Shown: positions 15,929-23,824 of the stretch, piece after piece
How the letters are laid out: every line of letters starts with the position of its first letter
Position numbering within the stretch: the stretch's first letter is position 1
The notes under the pieces: generated by a model
Told to the model about the DNA's origin: nothing
The model's input: the letters and a program-made list of their open reading frames with translations, nothing else
Databases searched by the model: none
Position numbers and translations under genes: made by a program
From: Opitutales bacterium
GTDB taxonomy: Bacteria; Verrucomicrobiota; Verrucomicrobiia; Opitutales; UBA953
DNA: 51,219 nt
NCBI GenBank assembly: GCA_017546455.1
Contig: JAFYWY010000030.1
Span: forward strand, 1-51,219
Direction of reading: 5' to 3'

Positions 15929-16714
15929 ATGATGCTTTCGAAAATGTCTGCATGGCTCAGAGTCGGATTGCTTGCCGCCGTTGTTTTCGGAATCTTCGGG
16001 GCCGGCTGTGCTACGCTGGAAAAGTGTATTATCGCTTCCGTAACCATTAAGGGGCAAGCCCTTGAAGGCTACAAGAAACCGAGGACGAGTCAGGAAGTCG
16101 CCGACTTTCTCCTTTGGATTTATGACGAGTATGTCCGGCTTTGGGAATACGAGGAATTCGGGTGGCGGAAGGCGAATCGCGAGGGCGTTTTGAGCGTTAA
16201 AATCAGGAGGACCTGGTCGTGGGGGACTCCGTGGCGCTGCAAGAAAATCATCAAAACTTTGGGATTCGGTTTAAGGGAATGGCGTACCCGGGACGCGATG
16301 CGGGCGTTCCCGGGGGTGCTTCTCCAAATAAATAGATCGGGGGAACCTCTGCGACCGGAGTGCTACAATCTTTCGACGATTTTCCCTGAAGAGTCCTTTC
16401 GCCGCATGGTCTTTGAACTAATCCCCGTCTATCGGCTACGCATCGACTGCCTAAGCGCCGACGGAAGCGTACTTGTGTCCAAGTACATTCCTCTAAACGA
16501 TAACGAGAATCGGCGATTTAGATTGGCGCCTTCGTCCTGTTCGATTCATTTCAACCACCTCCGCGAAGGCGAGTTGGAGTTTTTGCCCTACGGCAACGAC
16601 GGAAAATGGGCGAATGAAATTTTCCCTGTGGAAATCGAGTTGCCGGAAGACGTGACTCCCGATTCGGTCGAAAACATCCGTTGCTCTGTCCTCAAAACTC
16701 CTCCTCTCGAATAG
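15929..16714 (+). CDS. Putative lipoprotein
   Basis: The 261-aa product has a signal sequence (WLRVGLLAAVVFGIFGAGC) with lipobox GAGC ending at about residue 28, so it is probably an envelope lipoprotein. The mature region contains WIYDEYVRLWEYEEFGWRKANREG and several beta-rich segments; I do not recognise a family. It starts 27 bp after the sodium channel gene and may be co-transcribed with it. The start is one of two adjacent ATG codons (15929 or 15932). Confidence 0.7.
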   Translation: MMLSKMSAWLRVGLLAAVVFGIFGAGCATLEKCIIASVTIKGQALEGYKKPRTSQEVADFLLWIYDEYVRLWEYEEFGWRKANREGVLSVKIRRTWSWGTPWRCKKIIKTLGFGLREWRTRDAMRAFPGVLLQINRSGEPLRPECYNLSTIFPEESFRRMVFELIPVYRLRIDCLSADGSVLVSKYIPLNDNENRRFRLAPSSCSIHFNHLREGELEFLPYGNDGKWANEIFPVEIELPEDVTPDSVENIRCSVLKTPPLE

Positions 16715-16846
16715 CGAGTGTATTTGCACGTTGAAGCTACAAACGGGAAACGCCTTCTCCGGGTTCACTTTCCTTTTCCCTTGGTTCCCTTGCGACGGAA
16801 CAGGAGAGTAATAAAAGAGATATGGTCAGAGAATTTTAAAAAAACA

Positions 16847-16871
16847 CGTGATTTTCGAAAATCTTTTGCGA
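16847..16871. promoter_or_regulatory. Palindromic 25-mer, copy 2
   Basis: Identical to 10915-10939 over 25 bp and containing the perfect palindrome GATTTTCGAAAATC. It lies 130 bp upstream of the secreted-protein gene at 17001, in the otherwise gene-free stretch 16715-17000. The identity of two copies about 5.9 kb apart argues against chance. The function is unknown. Confidence 0.45.
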
Positions 16872-17000
16872 ATGTAATCATAGGCGTCTTCCGGAAGGCC
16901 AATTGTTACTTGCTTTGAGGATAAAACATTTGACAGAAGTGTGTAGTGCGGCACAATGGGGCGCGAATCATCGTCTACTTTTTTATTACCACTAAAAGCT

Positions 17001-17981
17001 ATGAATAACGTGCCAAATTCAAATCAAATGAAAAATTCGTCTAAGAAAAAGCTGACTGTCGGAAGCAACTTTCTGGGGGCCTGCCTCATTGGTGGGGCAA
17101 TCGGACTTGGATGTCTAATAGGAGTAGCTCCAGGAGCAAATGCAGGGGAAGTGAGTTCAAAAAGCATGGAATCCATGCCACAAGATCCTCAGTACAAAGC
17201 AATTGTGACAGGGGCGAATTCAACAAATATTAATCCGGTTGCAACAAAGCAAATGAAAGCTTGGCTTGAGATGCCGGAGATAAACGAAGAAGAAGAACTT
17301 GGATTATTAACAAAGGAAGAGCGAAAAAAACGCAAGGAAGAGCGAAAGAAACGAGAAAAAGAACGAAAAGAAAACGAAAAAAAATTAGTCCCGCTATTCG
17401 AATCAGGGGCGATTGATCTTAATGCGGAAATCAATAGCCATGTTGGAAAGATTTCAATCAAACATTATTTGGTAGGTGCTGCCCTCAAAAAGTGGAAATT
17501 TATTTTCAATGGTTGGGGGTATCCTGAGGACTCGACACCGGTAGAAGTAATGTATAGACATAACCCCAAAAATCTCGAGACCGCAATAAAGCTGAAGGCG
17601 GAGGGCTATCTTTTAGGGGAACGGATGCGAGAGTTGTCACCACTTAATATGTTGCACAACCGCAAAAGCGAGGTGCTGCAACGTTTTCAAGAAGGGGATT
17701 TTTTCGAATGTGTAGATGTTCTCAAGCTACAGAAAGTTGAGTCTCCTGAAATTCGAGGATACGCTGCAAAAGTCATTGTTCGGGGCGTTTCCTTTGAGTC
17801 CCATCATGGTGCCGGAAGTGGCGAGAAAAAGCCCGTCGCTCGTTTCGTCGAAGTAAAAAATCCTGTCTGGTTGTTTTTGGGAGAGGATGACGGTAGAATC
17901 GTTCACGTGGAAATAACGAACGAAAAGGAGGTTGAGAACACGACTGCCGATCCTAATTTTACGGTAACCACAATCAAGTAA
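17001..17981 (+). CDS. Secreted protein, unknown function
   Basis: The product (326 aa from the ATG at 17001) has a basic N-terminus and a hydrophobic signal-like stretch (FLGACLIGGAIGLGCLIGVA) ending in a probable cleavage site, GANAGE. A highly charged helical segment rich in Glu, Lys and Arg follows around residues 93-118 (KEERKKRKEERKKREKERK), likely a coiled coil. The rest shows no domain I can name. Other starts at 16956 and 17028 are possible. I chose 17001 because its A-rich leader resembles neighbouring genes. It is the last gene of the island and has a strong terminator. Confidence 0.7.
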   Translation: MNNVPNSNQMKNSSKKKLTVGSNFLGACLIGGAIGLGCLIGVAPGANAGEVSSKSMESMPQDPQYKAIVTGANSTNINPVATKQMKAWLEMPEINEEEELGLLTKEERKKRKEERKKREKERKENEKKLVPLFESGAIDLNAEINSHVGKISIKHYLVGAALKKWKFIFNGWGYPEDSTPVEVMYRHNPKNLETAIKLKAEGYLLGERMRELSPLNMLHNRKSEVLQRFQEGDFFECVDVLKLQKVESPEIRGYAAKVIVRGVSFESHHGAGSGEKKPVARFVEVKNPVWLFLGEDDGRIVHVEITNEKEVENTTADPNFTVTTIK

Positions 17982-18039
17982 CATAAGTGGAGCTTTCACT
18001 AAAATTTGTTTATTGATTAGTCCTCTTTTGTCATTTCTA

Positions 18040-18078
18040 AACTCCTCCGGATGTATTTCTCCGGAGGAGTTGTTTTTG
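18040..18078 (+). terminator. Terminator at the end of the island
   Basis: AACTCCTCCGG (18040-18050) and CCGGAGGAGTT (18061-18071) form a perfect 11-bp stem with a 10-nt loop, followed by GTTTTTG. It lies 59 bp after the secreted-protein gene and just before the right long repeat. Confidence 0.85.
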
Positions 18079-18139
18079 TCGATGGCTTTCCCGATAAAGA
18101 TTTTCAATCCCTGAGTTTTTTAGCTCTGCCTCGGACAGG

Positions 18140-18690
18140 TTGCCGGTTCCATTGCGCCGCGGGCGGGTCGGAGAGACGTCAAAGTCGCTTAGCGGCGCAC
18201 GGGGGCGGAGGCCTGTCCGCGGGTTTCGGCAAAGCCTGCACCCGCGGTTATCCTAGTCGTGCACCTCCGGCGCACGGCCTCGAAAAGGCAATTGCGAATC
18301 GCGAATCTCGAATTCCGAATGCTTACCGCGAAAGTGAATTCGATAATTGGTTTTGGGGAATCATGCCTTGAGCTATCAACTCCCGATAACGCCGCTTAAG
18401 ATATACTTTCGGCTGTGCTTCCACCCGCCTACGGTAGAGTTTAAGAGCTTAAAAGCCGAGGAGAAGCTTCTCTAATTCGTGTAATTAGTGAAATTCGTGG
18501 ATCTGCTTCGTCTTGATCACCTATCAGCTATCAATTATCCGTTTTCCTTTGCGCCCGGCGTTATTAAAACCCCTATCCGTTATCAGTCATCAGTTATCAA
18601 CTATTCCTTCGCCGCAGGCGTCTTCACTTATCCGTTATCACTCTTCGCGGTAATCATTCGGAACTCGGAATTCGGAATTGGCGATTCGCG
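18140..18690 (+). repeat. Long mosaic repeat, right copy
   Basis: This is the counterpart of 10305-10840 in the opposite orientation, with the same module order over about 540 bp: module A, the GGCAATTGCGAATCGCGAAT module, GAATTCGATAATTGG, CACCCGCCTACGGTAGAGTT, CTCTAATTCGTGTAATTAGT, CACCTATCAGCTATCAATTA and CGGCGTTATTAAAACCCCTA, ending in CATTCGGAACTCGGAATTCG. It directly abuts the ftsZ stop. Reading frames that cross it have no recognisable product. Confidence 0.85.
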
Positions 18691-19935
18691 TTAGCTTCGG
18701 CTAACGCGCTTGCGTCGGGCGTCGAGTTCTTCCTGGAGTTTGATGCGGCGGCGGCGGAAGGTCGGCGTGTCCAGGTCGATGCCTTCGTAGAGCTGCTTTT
18801 TGCCGGAGGCGAAGAGGCTGCCGTGGGAGTCGATGAGCGGGAGTTCGTCTTCTTCGTCGTCCGTTTGCGAGAATTGGGAGGTCAGCACGGATTGGCCCTT
18901 TTGGGGAGCGGCGACGGTGCGTTCCCGGCGTCGTCGGGTTGCCCGTACATCGTCTGCGCCGAGGACGCAGACTTCGATGGTGTCTTCGAGGCCGGGCAGA
19001 ACGGCGAAATTGGAAATGGTGCGTTCTTCTCCGCCGAAGCGTTCCTGAATGCCCTTGGAAACGGTTTCCATTTCCTGCATGCTCGGGGCGCGTCCGGCAC
19101 AGACGCGGATGGCGAGTGTGTCGGCGTGGGTGGCGGCGCTTGCGGCTTGCAGGAACGGGCAGCGGAAGAGATCATCCAGTGCGTCTTGGAAGGCATTTTC
19201 TCCCGAGGCGCTTCCGACGGCGAAAAGCGTCCGCGTTCCCGGGACGGGGAAGATGCTTTTGAAGACGGAGAAATCGAGGCGCGTTTCGGTTTGCGCGGAG
19301 AAAATCATGGAGCAGCAGACGACGACGCTGCGCTCGATCCAATAGACGGCGGTTTTGAAGACGGCGTCGAATGCCTGATTGCTGTCGGTGACCTGGGCGA
19401 TGACTTCGTTGTCCACGAGGACGAAGGCATTGCTTTGCTCGCTGAGTTTTTCGGCGGCGACGGCGGCCTGTTCGGTGAAGTGTTTGCCTTCGTCGGAGAA
19501 GGGATTGGTCGCGAAGCAAACGACGGGGATGCCGGCGTCTTGTGCGATTTTTGCGATGACGGGGGAGGCGCCGCTTCCGGTGCCGCGGCCGAGTGCCGTG
19601 ACGAGCAGCAGCAGGTCCGTTCCGGCGAGGGCTTCCGCGATTTTCTTTTCGGATTCCTTGGCCGCTTTTTCGCCCGATTTGGCCTGCAGGCCGGCGCCGA
19701 ATCCGCGGAGGGATTTGGGACCGAGCTGAATTTTCGTGCATGCGGGAATCGTCACGGCGTCGAGGTCGGAGCAGGAGGTATCCGCCGCGATGGTGTGCAG
19801 GGGGACATCGGGAAGTTTGATCTGAGAGACAATGGCGATTCCGCCTTTACCGACGCCCATCAGCGTTACGCGAGGCAGGCCCGAGTTTTCGGACGGCGTT
19901 GCATCGGCGGGAATTTCTTGAACGGGTTCGAGCAT
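18691..19935 (-). CDS. ftsZ: Divergent cell-division GTPase FtsZ
   Basis: The 414-aa protein is a tubulin homologue that should polymerise into the division ring. GVGKGGIAIVSQ (27-38), HTIAADTS (47-54) and QLGPKSLRGFGAG (70-82) correspond to FtsZ motifs. The G-box signature is ALGRGTGSGASPVIAKIA (114-131) instead of the usual GGGTGTG. The T7 loop that activates GTP hydrolysis is RLDFSV (219-224), where FtsZ normally has NxDFxD, so the Asn and the second Asp are replaced. A C-terminal peptide DTPTFRRRR (near 390-400) resembles the FtsA-binding tail, followed by an extra basic helix. It follows ftsA by 11 bp. Confidence 0.88.
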   Translation of the reverse strand: MLEPVQEIPADATPSENSGLPRVTLMGVGKGGIAIVSQIKLPDVPLHTIAADTSCSDLDAVTIPACTKIQLGPKSLRGFGAGLQAKSGEKAAKESEKKIAEALAGTDLLLLVTALGRGTGSGASPVIAKIAQDAGIPVVCFATNPFSDEGKHFTEQAAVAAEKLSEQSNAFVLVDNEVIAQVTDSNQAFDAVFKTAVYWIERSVVVCCSMIFSAQTETRLDFSVFKSIFPVPGTRTLFAVGSASGENAFQDALDDLFRCPFLQAASAATHADTLAIRVCAGRAPSMQEMETVSKGIQERFGGEERTISNFAVLPGLEDTIEVCVLGADDVRATRRRRERTVAAPQKGQSVLTSQFSQTDDEEDELPLIDSHGSLFASGKKQLYEGIDLDTPTFRRRRIKLQEELDARRKRVSRS

Positions 19936-19946
19936 CTTATCGCAAA

Positions 19947-21164
19947 TTAAAGGTTGAAGAGCGTTTTTTTCAGGCGAGTCCAGAAGGACTGTTCCGCGCG
20001 GGCACGCAGTGCGCCGAGGCGTCGGCGGAGCAGGAGTTCGGCCATGCCGACGACGGTGCTGAACTTGGGGTCGGCGCAGAGTTTTTTGGCGAAGGCGTGC
20101 TCCGGGAAGGAGACGGAGGTTTCGGCTCCGAAGATTTCGGCGGCGACGCGCTCGATTTCGGGCAGGTGGGCCGTTCCGCCTGTGAGACGGACGAAGCCGA
20201 CGGGGGTGTCTTTGCCGATTTTTTCGCGGATGAGCTCGAAGATTTCTTTTACGCGCAGGTGGGTGACGAAGTTCAGCTTAAACGTGGAATGGCGGTTGCT
20301 GAGGTCGTAGAGCATGCTGTCAACCGGTTCTTCGGAAAGTCCGAAGGTGGATTCGACATCGGCGTCTTCGACGATTGCGCGGGCGTGTTTGATTTTGGCG
20401 GTTTCGGCGTCGGCTTCGGAAATGCAGAGGGCGCAGGAAATGTCGTTGGTGAGGTGGCGTCCGCCGACGGGGATGACGCCGGTCATGCGCACCATGCCGT
20501 CCTGGTACAGGATGTAGTCGGTGGTTCCGGCGCCGATATCGATGACGAGGCGGTTTTTGTCGGTAGTTGCGGAGCGGGTTTCGACGGCGGCCGCGGATGC
20601 CAGGGAGGCGGCGAAGACTTCCTCGACGCGCATCCCGTATTGATTCGGGATTTGAATGAGCTCGGTCAGATAGGTTTTGTCGGCGGCCATGACCCACATG
20701 TTGTAGGCGAGTTCGCGGCCGACGCGCCCTTCCGGGTTGTCCATGAATTTGCCGTCGAGGGTAAAGGATTGTTTGATGCGGTGGACGATGACTTTGCCGT
20801 TGGCCACGCGTTTGGAGTAGGCGTTGCCGCGGGCCATTTCGATGTCTTTTTCGCCGACGACTTCGTTTTCGGATTCGCAGCAGGTGGTGCCTTTGACCTG
20901 TTGCCCCACGAGCGACATGCCGGAGAGGGAGAGGCAGGCGCGGTGCACGGAACCCGAGAGCTCGCAGGCTTTTTCCGCTTCGGAGATGGTTGCGTGGACG
21001 CGTTCCATGAGGCGGCGGATGTCCGTGATTTCCCCTTTGCTCAGACCTTCCGTCGGAGCGGTGTGGACGCCGATGATTTCCACTTGGGAGGCAAGCCGTA
21101 CGAGGAGCACTTTCGTTTCTGCGCTCCCGATATCAACAAGGGCTACAATATTTTTCTGAACCAT
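19947..21164 (-). CDS. ftsA: Cell-division protein FtsA
   Basis: The 405-aa protein is an actin-like ATPase that anchors FtsZ filaments to the membrane. The phosphate-1 motif VALVDIGSAETKVLL (7-21) and the phosphate-2 motif LVIDIGAGTTDYILYQ (about 206-221) are clear, and RLTGGTAHLPEIE is the adenosine motif. The inserted 1C domain lies around residues 85-160. The C-terminus FWTRLKKTLFNL fits the amphipathic membrane-targeting helix. It is separated from ftsQ by 1 bp and from ftsZ by 11 bp, indicating one operon. Confidence 0.94.
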   Translation of the reverse strand: MVQKNIVALVDIGSAETKVLLVRLASQVEIIGVHTAPTEGLSKGEITDIRRLMERVHATISEAEKACELSGSVHRACLSLSGMSLVGQQVKGTTCCESENEVVGEKDIEMARGNAYSKRVANGKVIVHRIKQSFTLDGKFMDNPEGRVGRELAYNMWVMAADKTYLTELIQIPNQYGMRVEEVFAASLASAAAVETRSATTDKNRLVIDIGAGTTDYILYQDGMVRMTGVIPVGGRHLTNDISCALCISEADAETAKIKHARAIVEDADVESTFGLSEEPVDSMLYDLSNRHSTFKLNFVTHLRVKEIFELIREKIGKDTPVGFVRLTGGTAHLPEIERVAAEIFGAETSVSFPEHAFAKKLCADPKFSTVVGMAELLLRRRLGALRARAEQSFWTRLKKTLFNL

Positions 21165-21165
21165 T

Positions 21166-22170
21166 TTACGAGTCTCTCATACGCCCGGAGCCGCGCGTTT
21201 CCTGAAGCGGAATGATGCGCATTTCCAAAACCGGACGGCGGGTGTTTTTCCGATTGGTGATAAAAACGATTTTACTGATTTTTTCGCGTTCTGCGGGGAA
21301 GCGTTCGTAGTGTTCCCGGATTTTTTTCATGCTGTCCGCCGAAGCGAGCAGGGCCAGCTCTTTGCGGAAATTTTGTGCGGAGAACACGATTTCGCGGACG
21401 CGGGGAAGGCCGAGTTCCGGCGGGAAGGACGGCTTTACGCGCAAGACTGCCCAGGGCTGTGCGAAGTGCATCGGCAAAAGCTTGTGCGGCAGGTCTTTGG
21501 CCGAAACGCTTTCCCAGTTGCAACGGATTTTCGGATAATTGCGGCGGACGACGTTCAGGAAGTCCAAAAGCAGGTCCGCGTTGACGATCGATTCAAAGCC
21601 GTTTTTGTCCTGAGCGATTTCGACGTCGAGAACGAAGGGCAGGGTATCCTGGATCGTCGCAAAATAGGTTTCCGCGGGGAAAAGAATGCCGTCGTCGCCG
21701 ACGTTGAAAATGCGTCCGTCTTCCGCGCGAAAACGTGCGATTGCCGCGCGTTCCTGCAGCTCGATGCGCAGGACGTTGCCGCCCTCGCGCACGACGCGTG
21801 CCTTGCGGATTTGCGGGTAGGATTCGAGTTTCTTACGCAGGGAAATGACGTTGACGTTCGAGCGCGCTTCGCGGATGTTGAGAAAGCCCCGCAGCCAGTT
21901 TTCTTCGATGGCGCCGTTGGTCATCAGCTTCAGGCGTGCAAACGAAAGCCGCTCTTCCTCTTCGCCGCCGTTGGCAAGCCGTTCGGCGACGAGCGCAATC
22001 ACGATGAACATCGTAAATGCGGACAACAAAACAAAGAATACGCGAAAATACTCCCAGCGACGGCGCCCTTCCGCCACGGACGTATCCCCCATTTTTACGT
22101 CCTGACGAATCACCTTGCGCCAATCGGGAACCGCTTCCCCGCCGCGCGACTTTCTTTTCCGGAAAAACAT
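21166..22170 (-). CDS. ftsQ: Cell-division protein FtsQ/DivIB-like
   Basis: The product (334 aa) is a single-pass inner-membrane protein. It has a basic cytoplasmic N-terminus (MFFRKRKSRGG), one membrane segment at about residues 44-64 (FRVFFVLLSAFTMFIVIALVA) and a periplasmic part. That part includes a POTRA-like region, NVISLRKKLESYPQIRKARVVR, followed by LRIELQERAAIARF, the usual FtsQ pattern. I used the ATG at 22170; a TTG two codons upstream is possible. Position directly before ftsA and ftsZ supports the assignment. FtsQ links the Z-ring to the septal peptidoglycan machinery. Confidence 0.88.
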   Translation of the reverse strand: MFFRKRKSRGGEAVPDWRKVIRQDVKMGDTSVAEGRRRWEYFRVFFVLLSAFTMFIVIALVAERLANGGEEEERLSFARLKLMTNGAIEENWLRGFLNIREARSNVNVISLRKKLESYPQIRKARVVREGGNVLRIELQERAAIARFRAEDGRIFNVGDDGILFPAETYFATIQDTLPFVLDVEIAQDKNGFESIVNADLLLDFLNVVRRNYPKIRCNWESVSAKDLPHKLLPMHFAQPWAVLRVKPSFPPELGLPRVREIVFSAQNFRKELALLASADSMKKIREHYERFPAEREKISKIVFITNRKNTRRPVLEMRIIPLQETRGSGRMRDS

Positions 22171-22194
22171 TCTCAAACGAAATTAGCGCCCGCG

Positions 22195-22640
22195 GGAGCC
22201 CGTGGCGAGGCAATATTAGTATCAAGCGCCAAGCATCGAGCATCAAGCGAGTGCCGGGGGCGGAAGAAGGAATAGTTGATAACTACGGATAGGTTTTTAG
22301 TGAATAGAAACCGGTAAATAGTGAATGGGATCGGCCATTTACCGCCGAAGGCGCTTCGCCGTCATGAGTCAATCGAGGACTCGCTTACATCCCTGACGCT
22401 CCTGCGGCACAATTTCTCTCACAGAGACACGGAGCGTCCTTATTTCGCCTAATACTCCCAACGGTAAGCATTCGGAATTCGAGGTTCGAAACAGCCTCTT
22501 CGAAGCAGTACGCCGAAGGCGCACAGCTTTAGGGCCTTCGGCGGTGAATGGTGGGTGATTGGCCTACCGGTTTCTATTCACTGAGCGCCCCACCTATCCG
22601 TTATCAGTTATCAGCTACTCCTTCGCCGGAGGCGCTAACT
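22195..22640. repeat. Mosaic intergenic repeat cluster upstream of ftsQ
   Basis: The 530-bp spacer between the divergent ftsQ and SurA-like genes is made of repeat modules: CAAGCGCCAAGCATCGAGCA, two GGTTTCTATTCAC-type modules, TTTCTCTCACAGAGACACGG (about 22411), CCAACGGTAAGCATTCGGAA (22456) and CAGCCTCTTCGAAGCAGTAC (22492). The last three match 8502-8615 in order and orientation. It must also hold promoters for both flanking units, but I cannot place them. Confidence 0.75.
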
Positions 22641-22700
22641 CAGCTCGCTTTCATTTTGGTATTTCCCCGCATCGTGATTCCCATTAGTTTTTAGAGAAAA

Positions 22701-23822
22701 ATGAAATTTTCGCTTCGCAGTCTCCTTCCGCTGTCCCTGATGTTTGCCGCTTCCGCTTACGCGGATTCCGCAGCCGATGCGCAGGGCGCGAACCCGGAAA
22801 AACGCGAAAACGACAATTTGCTCCGGGCGCCCGTCGAGGAAAAAATGACGCGGGAGCGCTTTAACCGGATGTCCGATGCCGAGCGCTATGCTTTCGAATT
22901 CAAGCAGGCCATGCGCGACACGATTCGCGCAAACGTCAACGGCGAGCTCATTCTCACCGAAGATTTGCGCCGGGAAACGCATCGCGGGAACCTCATCCTC
23001 CAGCGTGAAGCCAAATCCCAAAAGGAATATTACGAAAAGGCGGAAAAACTGCTTTGGGACACGCTTAACCGCATGACGGAAATGTATCTGCTCGTCGGCG
23101 AATTTGCGGAGTCCGGCGGCATGATTCCCGACGAATACATCGATGCCCAGATTAATGCCCGCATCTCTCAGGAATTCGACGGCGACCGCGGGCGCTACCT
23201 CGCGTATCTGCGAAAAATCGGCAGCAATCCGGCCGCCGAACGCAAAAAGCTCCGCGACGCCATCATCGAGCAAAATCAGAACTGGATGATTGCCCAAAGC
23301 ATTCCTTCGGAAATTGCGCCGATGGATGTTTTCCGCGCATATCACCAGAATATCGAGCAGTACAAAACGCCCGAAAGCATCGAGTATTCGCAGATCATCA
23401 TTTACGCGGGTGCTTCCGAAACTGACAGCGCCATCGGCAAGGCTGCCCGGCTTCTTGCCAAAAACCTGCAGGAAAATCCCGACGATTTTGCCGCGGCCGC
23501 CAAAATTCATAGCCGCGACGAATTCCGCAATGAGGGCGGCTACGTCGGCTGGGCTCCCGTCGCCGACCGCAGCGAGCTCGTTGTCGAACAGCTCAAATCC
23601 GTCGAAAACGGTCGGGTGACGGATGTGCTTGAGCTCAACGATGCGGGCGGGCGTAAGATGTTCATCATTTTCAAGCGCCACAACTACCGCGAAGCCGGCG
23701 TGAAACCGCTTAGCGAAGTTCAGGGCCAAATCGAAAACTACCTTCGAGCCGCAGCGGAAAAACGGGCACGCGACGAAAAACTCGACGCCCTCCGCAAACG
23801 CTTTTACGTGCAGTGGTATTAA
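22701..23822 (+). CDS. SurA-like periplasmic peptidyl-prolyl isomerase / chaperone
   Basis: The 373-aa protein has a cleavable signal peptide (MKFSLRSLLPLSLMFAASAYADS). The N-terminal region is helical and SurA-like, with VNGELILTEDLRRETH. A parvulin-type domain lies around residues 225-325, with SIEYSQIIIYAG, DFAAAAKIHSRDEFRNEGGYVGWAPV and VENGRVTDVLELND, and a C-terminal helix completes the pattern. Such proteins assist folding of outer-membrane proteins. Conservation of the active-site residues is imperfect by eye, so the chaperone role is safer than isomerase activity. The next gene starts 2 bp after its stop. Confidence 0.8.
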   Translation: MKFSLRSLLPLSLMFAASAYADSAADAQGANPEKRENDNLLRAPVEEKMTRERFNRMSDAERYAFEFKQAMRDTIRANVNGELILTEDLRRETHRGNLILQREAKSQKEYYEKAEKLLWDTLNRMTEMYLLVGEFAESGGMIPDEYIDAQINARISQEFDGDRGRYLAYLRKIGSNPAAERKKLRDAIIEQNQNWMIAQSIPSEIAPMDVFRAYHQNIEQYKTPESIEYSQIIIYAGASETDSAIGKAARLLAKNLQENPDDFAAAAKIHSRDEFRNEGGYVGWAPVADRSELVVEQLKSVENGRVTDVLELNDAGGRKMFIIFKRHNYREAGVKPLSEVQGQIENYLRAAAEKRARDEKLDALRKRFYVQWY

Positions 23823-23824
23823 TC

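Noticed and set aside
18051-18371. 106-aa plus-strand frame after the island terminator
   Set aside because: It starts inside the terminator hairpin and runs through the long mosaic repeat; the translation is just repeat sequence.
18823-19950. 375-aa plus-strand frame across ftsZ
   Set aside because: Antisense shadow of ftsZ; low-complexity Gly/Asp/Glu composition and no domain.
19899-21215. 438-aa plus-strand frame across ftsA
   Set aside because: Antisense to ftsA, rich in Gly/Phe/Asp/Val as expected for a complementary-frame artefact.
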